Origin: JAKALD01 sp963817785
GTDB taxonomy: Bacteria; Pseudomonadota; Gammaproteobacteria; Burkholderiales; SG8-39
Length of the DNA stretch: 64,000 bases
Direction: 5' to 3'
Assembly: GCA_963817785.1 (NCBI GenBank)
Contig: CAWFPL010000002.1
Coordinates: forward strand, 992,001-1,056,000
Position numbers and translations under genes: made by a program
Part shown: one piece after another, positions 51,323 to 60,296 of the stretch
Layout of the letters: every line of letters begins with the position of its first letter
Position numbering within the stretch: the first letter of the stretch is position 1
Notes under the pieces: model-generated
Seen by the model: only the letters and a program-made list of their open reading frames with translations
Told to the model about the DNA's origin: nothing
Databases searched by the model: none

Positions 51323-52219
51323 ATGCGCGAACAACGCCAGCAGTATTCGGCCGCGCTGCTGTGGCTGCTCGCCGGGCTGACGCTCGCCTGGGGCTTCAAC
51401 TGGACCGCGATGAAGGTGGCGTTGTCCGAGGTTCCGCCGCTTTTGTTCCGATCGCTGTGCCTCGGCTTCGGCTCGGCGGTGTTGTTCTCGGTACTGCGCG
51501 CCGGCGGCCAGCCGCTCGCGGTGCCGAAGGGCCAGTGGGGGCGGCTGGTCCTGCTCGCGATCTTTAACGTCACCGGCTGGAACGTCCTGGTCGCGTTCGG
51601 CGTCACCATGATTGCCTCCGGGCGCGCGGCGATCCTGGCCTTCACCATGCCGGCCTGGGCGACTGCGCTCGCGGTGTGGCTGCTCGGAGAGCGCCTGACC
51701 GGCCGCAAGCTCACCGGCCTCCTGCTTGGCATGGCCGGGATCGCGCTGCTCCTCGGCCAGGGGGTCTTCGACCTGAAGGCCGCGCCGCTCGGCGCGCTGC
51801 TCGTGCTGGGCGGCGCGCTGTCGTGGGCACTGGGCACGGTGCTGCTGAAGCGCTACCCGGTGCAGATGCCCGTTTCCGCGTACACGGCGTGGATCATGCT
51901 GCTCGGCAACGTGCCGATCGTCGTCGGCGCGCTGCTGTTCGAGGATCCACGCACGCTCGCCGGTATGACCTTGTGGCCGGCGCTCGCGGTGCTCTATAAC
52001 GTGCTGGTCGCGTTCGCCTTCGGACAGTGGGCCTGGCTCAAGCTGGCAACCCTGCTACCGGTTTCGGTGAGCTCGCTGAGCACCCTGATGGTCCCGGTGG
52101 TGGGCGTGTTCTGCGGCATGCTGTTCCTCGGCGAGCGGCCGGGCTGGGCGGAATTCGCCGCCATGGCGCTGGTGTTCGGCTCGCTGCTGACCGTCGTGCT
52201 GCCGCAGCAGCGCGCCTGA
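51323..52219 (+). CDS. EamA/DMT-family transporter 2
   Basis: A 298-residue paralogue of the preceding transporter: ten membrane helices, LTLAWGFNWTAMKVALSEVPP near the N-terminus, WLLGERLTGRKLTGLLLG at the end of repeat one and LMVPVVGVFCGMLFLGERPGW in repeat two. It starts six bases after the first gene's stop without a clear Shine-Dalgarno, which suggests coupled translation. A DapA-like gene follows after 62 bases and might act on the transported compound. Confidence 0.9.
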   Translation: MREQRQQYSAALLWLLAGLTLAWGFNWTAMKVALSEVPPLLFRSLCLGFGSAVLFSVLRAGGQPLAVPKGQWGRLVLLAIFNVTGWNVLVAFGVTMIASGRAAILAFTMPAWATALAVWLLGERLTGRKLTGLLLGMAGIALLLGQGVFDLKAAPLGALLVLGGALSWALGTVLLKRYPVQMPVSAYTAWIMLLGNVPIVVGALLFEDPRTLAGMTLWPALAVLYNVLVAFAFGQWAWLKLATLLPVSVSSLSTLMVPVVGVFCGMLFLGERPGWAEFAAMALVFGSLLTVVLPQQRA

Positions 52220-52281
52220 GCTGGACGCTCGCCGCCGTTTGAAACCATACTGCGGGCCCACGTAGCCGCACGCCAAACGCG

Positions 52282-53163
52282 ATGACCAGTTTCCGCGGCA
52301 TCTTCCCCTATCTCGTGTCGCCGATCGACTCGGCCGGCGGCCGCGTGCGCGAGCGCGTGCTGCGCGACCTGGTGGAGCACGTCCTGCGGTGCGGCGTGCA
52401 CGGGCTGAGTCCGCTCGGGAGCACCGGCGAGTTCGCTTACCTGTCTCTCGAGCAGCGCGAGGAGGTGGTGCGCGTGGTGGTCGATGCCGCCGCCGGACGC
52501 GTGCCGGTGTTGGCGGGCGTGGCGGCATTCTCGACCGCGGAGGCGCTGCGTCAGGCCGAAACCTACGCGCGGCTCGGCGTGGACGGCTTGATCCTGATCC
52601 TGCAGCAGATGTTCCCGCTGCCGGCGCGCGGCATCGAAGCTTACTTTCGTACGGTGGCGGAGGCGTTTCCGCACCTGTCGATGACCCTGTACACCAACCC
52701 GGGGCTGCTGGGCGGCGACATCCCGATGGACGTGCTGGACGCGCTGAGCCACGTGTCCAACATCGAATACGTGAAGGATGCGTCGAGCAATACCGGCCGC
52801 ATCCTCACGCTGCTCAACCGCATGGGCGAGCGCATCCGCGTGTTCAGTGCATCGGCGCACGTGCCGCTGCTGGTGCTGCGGCTCGGCGGGGTCGGGTGGA
52901 TGGCCGGTCCGGCATGCGTCATGCCGCGCGAGTGCGTGCGCCTGTTCGACTTGGTGCGCGCGGACCGCTGGGACGAAGCGCTGGCCGAGCAGCGCAGGCA
53001 GTGGGCGATCAACGAGGTATTCGCCAAGTACGCGCTTGCTGCCTGCATCAAGACCGCATTGCAGCTGCAGGGCTTCGAGGTCGGCCAGCCGATCGCGCCG
53101 CAGCAGCCGCTCGGGCCCGAGGCGGTCGAGGACATCCGCCGCGCGCTCGCGCAGCTCGCCTAG
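52282..53163 (+). CDS. DapA-family (N-acetylneuraminate lyase-like) aldolase
   Basis: A 293-residue class I aldolase of the dihydrodipicolinate synthase family. The Schiff-base lysine is in EYVKDASSNTGR and the catalytic tyrosine in TLYTNPG, with GSTGEFAYLSLEQR at the substrate carboxylate site. The Y-x-N-P and K motifs are intact. It differs from true DapA in the GLLGGDIPMDVL region, so a role outside lysine synthesis is likely and the substrate is not known. Its TAG stop overlaps that of the convergent gluQ in a CTAG. Confidence 0.88.
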   Translation: MTSFRGIFPYLVSPIDSAGGRVRERVLRDLVEHVLRCGVHGLSPLGSTGEFAYLSLEQREEVVRVVVDAAAGRVPVLAGVAAFSTAEALRQAETYARLGVDGLILILQQMFPLPARGIEAYFRTVAEAFPHLSMTLYTNPGLLGGDIPMDVLDALSHVSNIEYVKDASSNTGRILTLLNRMGERIRVFSASAHVPLLVLRLGGVGWMAGPACVMPRECVRLFDLVRADRWDEALAEQRRQWAINEVFAKYALAACIKTALQLQGFEVGQPIAPQQPLGPEAVEDIRRALAQLA

Positions 53164-54092
53164 CCGGGCTCGATCGTGCCGTTCGCCCCGGGCACGGCAA
53201 TGGCGCGCAGCTTCGGCACGCGCGCGAGGCTCCAGTTCTTCAGCGCCCACACGAGCAGCTCGCCTGCCGCAAGGTCGCCGGGCGGCGGGTGGCCCAGGAA
53301 CGCGAGCGCCCGCGCCAGCTCGAGCGCGGGCTGCGCGAGGTCGAGCGCACGTGCGCTAGTCTGCTTGGAAAGCTTCTCGCCTTGCGCGTTCACTGCCACC
53401 GGCACGTGCGCGTAGCGCGGTTGCGGGTAGCCGAGCAGCTCCTGCAGGTAAACCTGGCGCGCGGTCGAGCCCAGCAGATCCGCGCCGCGCAAGACGTCGG
53501 TGACCTCCTGCGCGGCGTCGTCCACGACCACCGCCAGCTGGTATGCAAACAGGCCGTCGGCGCGATGCAGCACGAAGTCGCCTACTTCTCGATCGAGGGC
53601 TTGCACGACCAAGCCCTGGATGCGGTCGACGAAGCGGACAGTCTCGCCGCCGGTGTGCACACGCGTCGCGCGCGCGACTTTTCCCGGCGGCAGGCCGTCG
53701 CGGCAGGTGCCTGGATAGATCGGCGCGCCGTCCCGGGCAAGGGAAGGGCCGCTGCCCAAGTAAGCCAAGGCCGAATCGGCGACCTCCCTGCGCGAGCAGC
53801 CGCAGGGGTAAGTCAGTCCGCGGCGCGCAAGCTCGTCGAGGGCCGCGCGGTACAGGATGTCGCGCCGGCTCTGCAAGAGCACCGCCCCGTCCCAATGCAG
53901 TCCCAGCGCCTCGAGCTGGCGCAGGATCGTCGCTTCGGCGCCGGCCTGCGAGCGCGCACGGTCCAGATCTTCCATGCGCAGCAACCAGCGCCCGTCGGCA
54001 GCGCGCGCATCGAGAAAGCTGGCGAGCGCCGCCACCAGGGAGCCGAAATGCAGCGGCCCGGTGGGCGATGGCGCGAAGCGACCGATGTACAT
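53160..54092 (-). CDS. gluQ: Glutamyl-Q tRNA(Asp) synthetase
   Basis: A 310-residue truncated GluRS paralogue that attaches glutamate to queuosine in tRNA-Asp. The ATP site is GRFAPSPTGPLHFGSLV (HFGS in place of HIGH), and KLSKQT is in the KMSKS position. A zinc-type cluster is visible as YPCGCSRREV with a later cysteine in YPGTCRDG. There is no anticodon-binding domain, as expected. It is a single gene, divergent from the thioredoxin gene. Confidence 0.95.
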   Translation of the reverse strand: MYIGRFAPSPTGPLHFGSLVAALASFLDARAADGRWLLRMEDLDRARSQAGAEATILRQLEALGLHWDGAVLLQSRRDILYRAALDELARRGLTYPCGCSRREVADSALAYLGSGPSLARDGAPIYPGTCRDGLPPGKVARATRVHTGGETVRFVDRIQGLVVQALDREVGDFVLHRADGLFAYQLAVVVDDAAQEVTDVLRGADLLGSTARQVYLQELLGYPQPRYAHVPVAVNAQGEKLSKQTSARALDLAQPALELARALAFLGHPPPGDLAAGELLVWALKNWSLARVPKLRAIAVPGANGTIEPG

Positions 54093-54170
54093 GCGTGTCA
54101 GTTGAACTGCGTCAGATCGACTGACGGGTGCCTAAGGTACACTGCGCCAACGATTACTCAAGGAGCCGTT

Positions 54171-54554
54171 ATGGCAACGGTGGAGCTGACGAAGGACAAT
54201 TTCGAGGCGGTGGTGACCGGAAACGGCACCGTGATCGTGGACTTCTGGGCGCCGTGGTGCGGCCCGTGCAAGGGGTTCGCTCCGGTCTTCGAGCAGGCCT
54301 CCGGGGCGCACGCCGACGTCGTGTTCGCCAAGGTGAACACCGACGAGCAGCAGGAGCTCGCGGCCGCGTTCAACATCCGCTCGATTCCGACGCTGATGCT
54401 GTTTCGCGAGAAGGTGATCCTGTTCCAGCAGGCCGGCGCGCTGCCGGCGTCGGCGCTCGAGCAGGTGCTCACGCAGGCCAAGGCGCTCGACATGGAGCAG
54501 GTGCACAAGGAAATCCGCGAGGGCGGCGAAAAGGACGCCGGCTCGCAAGCTTAG
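54171..54554 (+). CDS. Thioredoxin-family protein
   Basis: A 127-residue cytoplasmic thioredoxin fold. The active site is FWAPWCGPCKGF with the CGPC pair (about 29-32), and the cis-proline segment is IRSIPTLMLF. A C-terminal helix extension of about 20 residues (DMEQVHKEIREGGEKDAGSQA, read in two parts) is longer than in TrxA. The ATG has AAGGAG five bases upstream. TACACT (54138-54143) is a possible -10. It may be a second thioredoxin rather than the main TrxA. Confidence 0.92.
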   Translation: MATVELTKDNFEAVVTGNGTVIVDFWAPWCGPCKGFAPVFEQASGAHADVVFAKVNTDEQQELAAAFNIRSIPTLMLFREKVILFQQAGALPASALEQVLTQAKALDMEQVHKEIREGGEKDAGSQA

Positions 54555-54634
54555 CCCGGTCAGGCGGGCCGCGTGACGCCATGGTCGGCGCGGTCCGGCC
54601 GCTTGTTCGAGGTTGTTGAACACAGGATCGACAG

Positions 54635-55333
54635 ATGCTCGAAATCCGACGCGCCGGGGAGCGCGGGCTCGCCGACCACGGCTGGCTGCGCTCGTTCCAC
54701 AGCTTTTCGTTCGCCGACTACTACGATCCCGCGCACATGGGCTTCGGCGCACTGCGCGTCATCAACGAGGACCGCGTCCAGCCCGGCACCGGGTTCGGCA
54801 CGCACGGGCACCGCGACATGGAGATTATCAGCTACGTGCTGGAAGGGGCGCTCGCGCACCGCGACTCCATGGGCAATGGCTCGACGATCGTCCCGGGGGA
54901 CGTGCAGCGCATGAGCGCGGGGCGCGGGGTGATGCACAGCGAGTTCAATCACGACAAGACCGGAGTGACGCATTTCCTGCAGATCTGGATCGAGCCGAAC
55001 GCGCGCGGTATCGCGCCGTCCTACGAGCAGAAACCCTTCGCCCCCGCCGAGAAGCGCGGCCGGCTGCGGCTGGTTGCTTCGCCCGACGGGCGGGAAGGAT
55101 CGGTCACCATCCACCAGGACGCGTATTTGTACGCGGCGCTGCTCGACGGCGCGGAGCGGGCGACGCACCGCCTGGACCGCGGCCGGCGCGCCTACGTGCA
55201 CGTGGCGCGCGGCAAGCTGAGCGTGAACGGTATGCCGCTCGCGGCCGGCGATGCGCTCAAGGCAAGCGCGGTCGACGAAATCGTTCTGCAGCAGGGCGAA
55301 GACGCCGAAGTGCTGCTCTTCGACCTGGCCTGA
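54635..55333 (+). CDS. Pirin-family protein (YhhW-type)
   Basis: A 232-residue bicupin. The N-terminal cupin has the metal site HGHRDMEIISYVLEG (two histidines), a further histidine in GVMHSEFNH, and the block HSFSFADYYDPAHMGFGALRV. It closely matches the YhhW/pirin group, some members of which oxidise quercetin; the in vivo substrate is unknown. It lies between thioredoxin and fumC on the same strand, 80 bases after the former. Confidence 0.93.
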   Translation: MLEIRRAGERGLADHGWLRSFHSFSFADYYDPAHMGFGALRVINEDRVQPGTGFGTHGHRDMEIISYVLEGALAHRDSMGNGSTIVPGDVQRMSAGRGVMHSEFNHDKTGVTHFLQIWIEPNARGIAPSYEQKPFAPAEKRGRLRLVASPDGREGSVTIHQDAYLYAALLDGAERATHRLDRGRRAYVHVARGKLSVNGMPLAAGDALKASAVDEIVLQQGEDAEVLLFDLA

Positions 55334-55397
55334 CGCAAGTCAGCTCAAACGCCGCAGCCGTTGCGTTTCCGGCGCCTGCGGGCGCATGCTTGAGACC

Positions 55398-56792
55398 ATG
55401 AGCGGCACCCGCACCGAGCAGGATTCTTTCGGCCCGATCGAGGTGCCTGCCGAGCGCCTGTGGGGGGCGCAGACCGAACGCAGCCTGCGCCTGTTCCGCA
55501 TCTCCGGGGAGCGCATGCCGCTCGCCGTGCTGCATGCGCTGGCTCTGGTGAAGCGCAGCGCAGCGCGCGTCAACGCCGAGCTCGGACTGCTCGACGCGGG
55601 CAAGGCCGCGGCGATCGGGCGCGCGGCGGACGAGGTGCTGCAGAACCGGCACGACGGCGAGTTTCCGCTGGTCGTCTGGCAGACCGGCTCGGGCACGCAG
55701 TCGAACATGAACGTGAACGAGGTGCTGGCGAACCGCGCCTCCGAGCTGCTCGGCGGCGAGCGCGGGCCCCGGCGCCTGGTGCACCCGAACGACGACGTCA
55801 ATCTCGGGCAATCCTCGAACGACGCGTTTCCGACCGCCATGCACATCGCTGCGGCGCGCGCGCTGCACGGCGCGGTGCTTCCCGCCGCCGCGCGCCTGGC
55901 GGATACGCTTGCCGCCAAGCGCGACGCCTTTGCCGGCATCGTCAAGATCGGGCGCACGCACCTGCAGGACGCGACGCCGCTCACCCTTGGTCAGGAGTTC
56001 TCGGGCTACGTCGCGCAGCTCGACCAGGCGCAGACCGCGCTGCGGGCCGCGCTTCCCGGCCTGTACCAGCTCGCGATCGGCGGCACCGCGGTCGGCACCG
56101 GTCTCAACGCTCATCCCGAGCTCGGCGGACGGGTCGCACGCGAGGTCGCCCGCGAAACCGGACTGCCGTTCGTGGCCGCGTCCAATCGCTTCGCGGCGCT
56201 CGCCGGCCACGAAGCGCTGGTGTTCGCGCACGGCGCGCTCAAGACCCTCGCTGCCGCCCTGACCAAGATTGCCAACGACGTGCGCTGGCTCGCCTCCGGC
56301 CCGCGCTCCGGCCTGGGCGAGCTGTCGATCCCGGAGAACGAGCCGGGCAGCTCGATCATGCCCGGGAAGGTGAATCCCACGCAGGCCGAGGCGCTCACCA
56401 TGTTGTGCGCGCAGGTGTTCGGCAACGACGTCGCGGTCAACATCGGCGCCGCCTCGGGGAACTTCGAGCTCAACGTCTACAAGCCGCTCATCATCCACAA
56501 CTTTCTGCACAGCGCGCGCCTGCTCGCCGACGGGTGCCTGTCGTTCGAGGAGCATTGCGCGCGCGGCATCCAAGCGAACGCGGCACGCATCGAGGAGCTG
56601 CTCGAGCGTTCGCTGATGCTCGTGACGGCGCTCGCGCCGCGCATCGGTTACGACCGTGCCGCGGAGATCGCCAAGAAGGCGCACCGCGAGGGCAGCACGC
56701 TGCGCGATGCGGCGCTCGGCCTCGGATACGTGAGCGCCGAGCAGTTCGATGCCTGGGTGCGGGCCAAGGACATGATCGGCCCGGGAGCATAA
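55398..56792 (+). CDS. fumC: Fumarate hydratase class II
   Basis: A 464-residue iron-free fumarase converting fumarate to malate in the TCA cycle, acting as a cytoplasmic tetramer. The superfamily signature GSSIMPGKVNPTQ is intact, along with TGSGTQSNMNVNEVLANRA, HPNDDVNLGQSSNDAFP and GRTHLQDATPLTLGQEF. The start is ATG 55398 (MSGTRTEQDSFG), the normal N-terminus; ATG 55386 is four codons earlier. It is followed by purN after 40 bases. Confidence 0.96.
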   Translation: MSGTRTEQDSFGPIEVPAERLWGAQTERSLRLFRISGERMPLAVLHALALVKRSAARVNAELGLLDAGKAAAIGRAADEVLQNRHDGEFPLVVWQTGSGTQSNMNVNEVLANRASELLGGERGPRRLVHPNDDVNLGQSSNDAFPTAMHIAAARALHGAVLPAAARLADTLAAKRDAFAGIVKIGRTHLQDATPLTLGQEFSGYVAQLDQAQTALRAALPGLYQLAIGGTAVGTGLNAHPELGGRVAREVARETGLPFVAASNRFAALAGHEALVFAHGALKTLAAALTKIANDVRWLASGPRSGLGELSIPENEPGSSIMPGKVNPTQAEALTMLCAQVFGNDVAVNIGAASGNFELNVYKPLIIHNFLHSARLLADGCLSFEEHCARGIQANAARIEELLERSLMLVTALAPRIGYDRAAEIAKKAHREGSTLRDAALGLGYVSAEQFDAWVRAKDMIGPGA

Positions 56793-56814
56793 GGCGCCGC
56801 CCGCGGCACGGGGC

Positions 56815-56823
56815 TGCTAAACT
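56815..56823 (+). promoter_or_regulatory. Extended -10 upstream of purN
   Basis: TGC followed by TAAACT (56818-56823). A start site near 56830 would fall three bases before the purN ATG (56833). No Shine-Dalgarno precedes the ATG, so a leaderless transcript is possible. Confidence 0.35.
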
Positions 56824-56832
56824 TCGGCCCCG

Positions 56833-57450
56833 ATGTCGATCGTCGTCCTCATTTCCGGCCGCGGCAGCAATATGCAGGCGATCATCGAGGCCGGATTGCC
56901 GGTCGCGGCGGTCGTCAGCAACAGGCCGGACGCGGGCGGGCTGGCGCTCGCTGCCGAGCGCGGCGTCGCGACGCAGGTGGTCGCGACCGGGGACGTCGCG
57001 TCGCGCGAGGCGTTCGAGGTCGCGCTTGCCGCCGAGATCGATCGCCATGCGCCCAGACTGGTGGCGCTCGCCGGGTTCATGCGCGTGCTCTCGGCGGGGT
57101 TCGTGGGGCGATATGCCGGGCGCCTGGTCAATATCCACCCTTCGCTGTTGCCGGCCTTTCAGGGGCTGGACACGCACGAACGCGCGCTCGCAGCAGGCGT
57201 GAAACTGCACGGCTGCACGGTGCACTTCGTCACCGCCGAGCTGGACCGCGGTCCGATCATCATCCAGGCGGCGCTGCCGGTGCGCCCTCAGGACAGCGCC
57301 GACACCCTCGCCGCGCGCGTGCTGGCGCTAGAGCACCTGGTCTATCCGCGCGCGATTCGCTGGTTTCTCGACGGGCGCCTTGTCCTCGAGAACGGCGTGG
57401 TGCGCGTTAAGGGAAACTATGCGCAACTGGTTTACTCCGATCGCGATTAG
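56833..57450 (+). CDS. purN: Phosphoribosylglycinamide formyltransferase
   Basis: A 205-residue PurN that formylates GAR in purine synthesis using 10-formyl-tetrahydrofolate. Motifs: VLISGRGSNMQAII at the N-terminus, LAGFMRVLSAGFV, the catalytic NIHPSLLPAF with its histidine, GCTVHFVTAELDRGPII with the catalytic aspartate. The last 32 bases overlap the start of the DUF3108 gene, so they are co-translated. Confidence 0.96.
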   Translation: MSIVVLISGRGSNMQAIIEAGLPVAAVVSNRPDAGGLALAAERGVATQVVATGDVASREAFEVALAAEIDRHAPRLVALAGFMRVLSAGFVGRYAGRLVNIHPSLLPAFQGLDTHERALAAGVKLHGCTVHFVTAELDRGPIIIQAALPVRPQDSADTLAARVLALEHLVYPRAIRWFLDGRLVLENGVVRVKGNYAQLVYSDRD

Positions 57451-58111
57451 CTTGGCCGCAATCGCCGTAGCCGCGCATGCCGCGCCGCCGCGGCATGCGG
57501 AGATCACCTACGAGCTGCTGCGTGACGGGAAGGGCGTGGCGCAGATCGTCGATCGCTTCGAGCACGACGCCAGGACTTACAGTCTCACCGAGACCTGGAA
57601 AGGCGACGGCCTGTATGCCCTGCTCGGCAAGGTCGAGCGCACCAGCCGCGGCAGGATCGGCCGCGACGGTCTGCGGCCGCTCGAGTTCGAGGATCGGCGC
57701 ACCGGGCGCGCGACCGCACGGGCCACCTTCGACTGGAACGCCAAGACGCTGACGCTGCAATACCAGGGTGCGCCCGAGAAGCGTCCGCTGCCGCCGCACG
57801 CCCAGGACAAGCTGTCGTTTGCCTTCGCCTTCGCGTTCGACGTCCCTGCCGGCAAACCCGTGACGGTGAACGCCACCGACGGCAAGGGCGTCGCCACCTA
57901 CGTCTACCAGGCAGCCGGCCGCGAACGCGTCAAGACGCCAGCGGGCGAGTTCGAGGCGCTCAAGCTCGTGAAGCGCAAGGATGGTCCCGGCGACAACGGC
58001 ACCGATATCTGGCTCGCCGCCGACCGCGGCTATCTTCCGGTCCGCATTCTGGTCACGGAGAAAGACGGCACGCGCGTCGACCAGGTTGCGTCGCGGCTGG
58101 CTACGCGGTGA
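57419..58111 (+). CDS. DUF3108 exported protein
   Basis: A 230-residue protein of the DUF3108 family with a signal peptide (MRNWFTPIAISLAAIAVAAHA, cleaved near APPRH). The mature part is a beta-rich periplasmic domain: HAEITYELLRDGKGVA, FEHDARTYSLTETWKGDGLY, DIWLAADRGYLPVRILV. The function is unknown. The ATG has AAGGGA five bases upstream inside purN. Its stop overlaps the rsmB GTG (GTGA). The purN-DUF3108 pair is common in betaproteobacteria. Confidence 0.9.
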   Translation: MRNWFTPIAISLAAIAVAAHAAPPRHAEITYELLRDGKGVAQIVDRFEHDARTYSLTETWKGDGLYALLGKVERTSRGRIGRDGLRPLEFEDRRTGRATARATFDWNAKTLTLQYQGAPEKRPLPPHAQDKLSFAFAFAFDVPAGKPVTVNATDGKGVATYVYQAAGRERVKTPAGEFEALKLVKRKDGPGDNGTDIWLAADRGYLPVRILVTEKDGTRVDQVASRLATR

Positions 58112-59391
58112 AAGCGGGCGACGCGCCGCAGGCGGCACTCACGCCGCTGCTGCTGCGGCATGCGCAGGCGGTGCTCGCCGAGTTGCTCTCGTTCTCGCGT
58201 CCCGCGGACCAGACGCTGTCGCAGTACTTGCGCAACCACCGCCAGCTCGGCCAGCGCGATCGGGCATTCATCGCGGAGACCGCGTTCGCGGTGCTGCGCC
58301 GCAGGCGCTCACTCGAGGCAGCAGCCGGATCGAACATCCCGCGCGACCTGGTGATTGCTGCGCTGGTGCGCGTGCAGGGCCTCTCCGGGCGCGCGCTCGA
58401 GGGCGCCATCCGCGCCGAGGAGCACGCGCTGGTCGCGCGCTGCAAGGCGGCGCGCGTTGAGACGTTACCGCCGGCGGTCCAGGCCGACCTGCCCGACTGG
58501 CTGTGGCAGGAGCTCGCGGCGGAACACGGCGCCGAGGAGGCCATGCGCATCGCGCGTTCCCTGCTCGAGCCGGCGCCGCTCGACCTGCGTGTGAACCTCG
58601 TGAAGATCGAGCGCGCTGCCGCCCTGGCTCAGCTCGCCGCGCGGGGCATCGCCGGCGCGCCGACGCCGTATTCGCCGTCCGGCATCCGGTTGCGCGGCAA
58701 GCCGGCGATCAACCGCGATCCCCTGTTTCTCGAGGGCGCGATCGAGGTGCAGGACGAGGGCAGCCAGGTGCTCGCCTATCTGCTCGCGCCGCGGCGCGGC
58801 GAAATGGTGGCCGATTTCTGCGCCGGCGCGGGCGGCAAGACCCTGGCGCTCGCGATGCTGATGCACGGCAGCGGGCGGCTGTATGCGATGGACGTCTCGG
58901 CCAAGCGGCTGGCGGAACTGGCGCCGCGCGCGGCGCGCGCCGCGCTGAGCAACGTGCACCCGATCGTGCTCGCCGGCGAAGCGGACGTGCGCGTCAAGCG
59001 CCTCGCCGGCAAGATCGACCGCGTGTTGGTGGATGCGCCGTGCAGCGGCTTCGGCACGCTGCGGCGCAATCCGGACCTGAAGTGGCGCCACGGCCCGGAA
59101 GCGGTGGCGGAGCTGGCGCAAAAGCAGCTGCGCATCCTGACGGCGGCGGCAAGGCTGGTGAAGCCGGGCGGGCGCCTGGTGTACGCCACCTGCAGCATCC
59201 TGGCGCAGGAGAACGAGCGGGTTGCGGAGCACTTCCTTTCCGCCAGCCCCGGGTTCGCGCCGCTGTCGTGCGCCGCCTTGCTCGCCGCGCAGCGCATCCC
59301 GCTCGAGGCGGGCGAGCGGCTGCGCCTGTGGCCGCACCGGCACGGCACGGATGGTTTTTTCGCCGCCGCATTCGAGCGCCGCGCAGGCTAG
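58108..59391 (+). CDS. rsmB: RsmB/NOP-family rRNA (cytosine-C5) methyltransferase
   Basis: A 427-residue methyltransferase, near the RsmB length. An N-terminal NusB-like helical domain (about 10-140) is followed by the SAM-binding domain: FCAGAGGKTLALAML, YAMDVSAKRL, VLVDAPCSGFGTLRRNPD with the first catalytic cysteine, and VYATCSILAQENE with the second. It probably methylates C967 of 16S rRNA. The start is a GTG at 58108 overlapping the DUF3108 stop. It ends one base from the convergent terC stop. Confidence 0.9.
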   Translation: MKAGDAPQAALTPLLLRHAQAVLAELLSFSRPADQTLSQYLRNHRQLGQRDRAFIAETAFAVLRRRRSLEAAAGSNIPRDLVIAALVRVQGLSGRALEGAIRAEEHALVARCKAARVETLPPAVQADLPDWLWQELAAEHGAEEAMRIARSLLEPAPLDLRVNLVKIERAAALAQLAARGIAGAPTPYSPSGIRLRGKPAINRDPLFLEGAIEVQDEGSQVLAYLLAPRRGEMVADFCAGAGGKTLALAMLMHGSGRLYAMDVSAKRLAELAPRAARAALSNVHPIVLAGEADVRVKRLAGKIDRVLVDAPCSGFGTLRRNPDLKWRHGPEAVAELAQKQLRILTAAARLVKPGGRLVYATCSILAQENERVAEHFLSASPGFAPLSCAALLAAQRIPLEAGERLRLWPHRHGTDGFFAAAFERRAG

Positions 59392-59392
59392 C

Positions 59393-60154
59393 TCAGTCGG
59401 GCGGACCGTTCTGCCGTGTGTACGGCTCGTGCAGGTGCACGGGCCGCGCCGCGCGCTTGCGCGCGCGCAGGTTGAGCATCTCGACGGAGAGCGAGAAGGC
59501 CATCGCGAAGTAGATGTAGCCCTTCGGCACTTCGTGGTCGAATCCCTGGGCGATCAGCGCCACGCCGATTACCACCAGGAAAGCGAGCGCCAGCATCTTG
59601 ATTGTCGGGTGGTCGGACACGAAGCGGCCGATCGGTCCGGCGAACAGCATCATCAGCGCCACCGATGCGACCACCGCGGCGATCATCACCGCGAGCTCGT
59701 TGACCATGCCGACCGCCGTGATGATCGAGTCGAGCGAGAACACCAGGTCGATGAGCATGACCTGCACGATTACCGCGGCGAAGCTCGCGCGCACCGCCGC
59801 CGAGCGCGTGCCTTCCTCGCCCTCGAGCAGCTGGTGAATCTCCCCGACGCTTTTCCACAGCAGGAACAGGCCGCCGGCGATCAGCACCAGGTCGCGGCCG
59901 GAGATCTGCCAGTCGAGCACGCTGAACAGCGGCGTGGTGAGCCCGACAATCCAGGCAAGCACCAGCAGCAGGGCGATGCGCATCAGCATCGCCATCGCCA
60001 GCCCGATGCGGCGCGCGGGCTCGCGCCGCGCCGGCGGCAGCTTGTCCACCAGGATGGCGATGAAGATCACGTTGTCGATGCCGAGCACGAGCTCGAGCGC
60101 GGTCAGCGTGGCGAAGGCGATCCACGCCTGCGGATCGGCGAGCAGCTGGAGCAT
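59393..60154 (-). CDS. TerC-family membrane protein
   Basis: A 253-residue polytopic membrane protein with about seven helices. TerC hallmarks are ALELVLGIDNVIFIAIL near the N-terminus and VMLIDLVFSLDSIITAVGM in the middle, each with the conserved acidic metal-binding residue in a helix. Family members export Mn2+ in several bacteria. The C-terminal tail is basic and cytoplasmic. Single gene; an IS110 element begins about 140 bases upstream of its start. Confidence 0.92.
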   Translation of the reverse strand: MLQLLADPQAWIAFATLTALELVLGIDNVIFIAILVDKLPPARREPARRIGLAMAMLMRIALLLVLAWIVGLTTPLFSVLDWQISGRDLVLIAGGLFLLWKSVGEIHQLLEGEEGTRSAAVRASFAAVIVQVMLIDLVFSLDSIITAVGMVNELAVMIAAVVASVALMMLFAGPIGRFVSDHPTIKMLALAFLVVIGVALIAQGFDHEVPKGYIYFAMAFSLSVEMLNLRARKRAARPVHLHEPYTRQNGPPD

Positions 60155-60296
60155 GGCGGAGTCTTATCTGGACGCCTCCCGGTTTGGCAAGTGATGTTTG
60201 ATTCTGGCGCTTGAGGATCCGGCTGCAGTCTTATATCCGGCCTGTTGGTGCAGACCGAGGTCTGCTGGCCCTGATGGAATTCGCCGGGGAAGGCCT

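Noticed and set aside
60250..60264. GCAGACC..GGTCTGC hairpin left of the IS110 element as a terminator of terC
   Set aside because: It lies upstream of the terC start, not downstream, and has no T tract; perhaps a REP-like IS110 target, not supported further.
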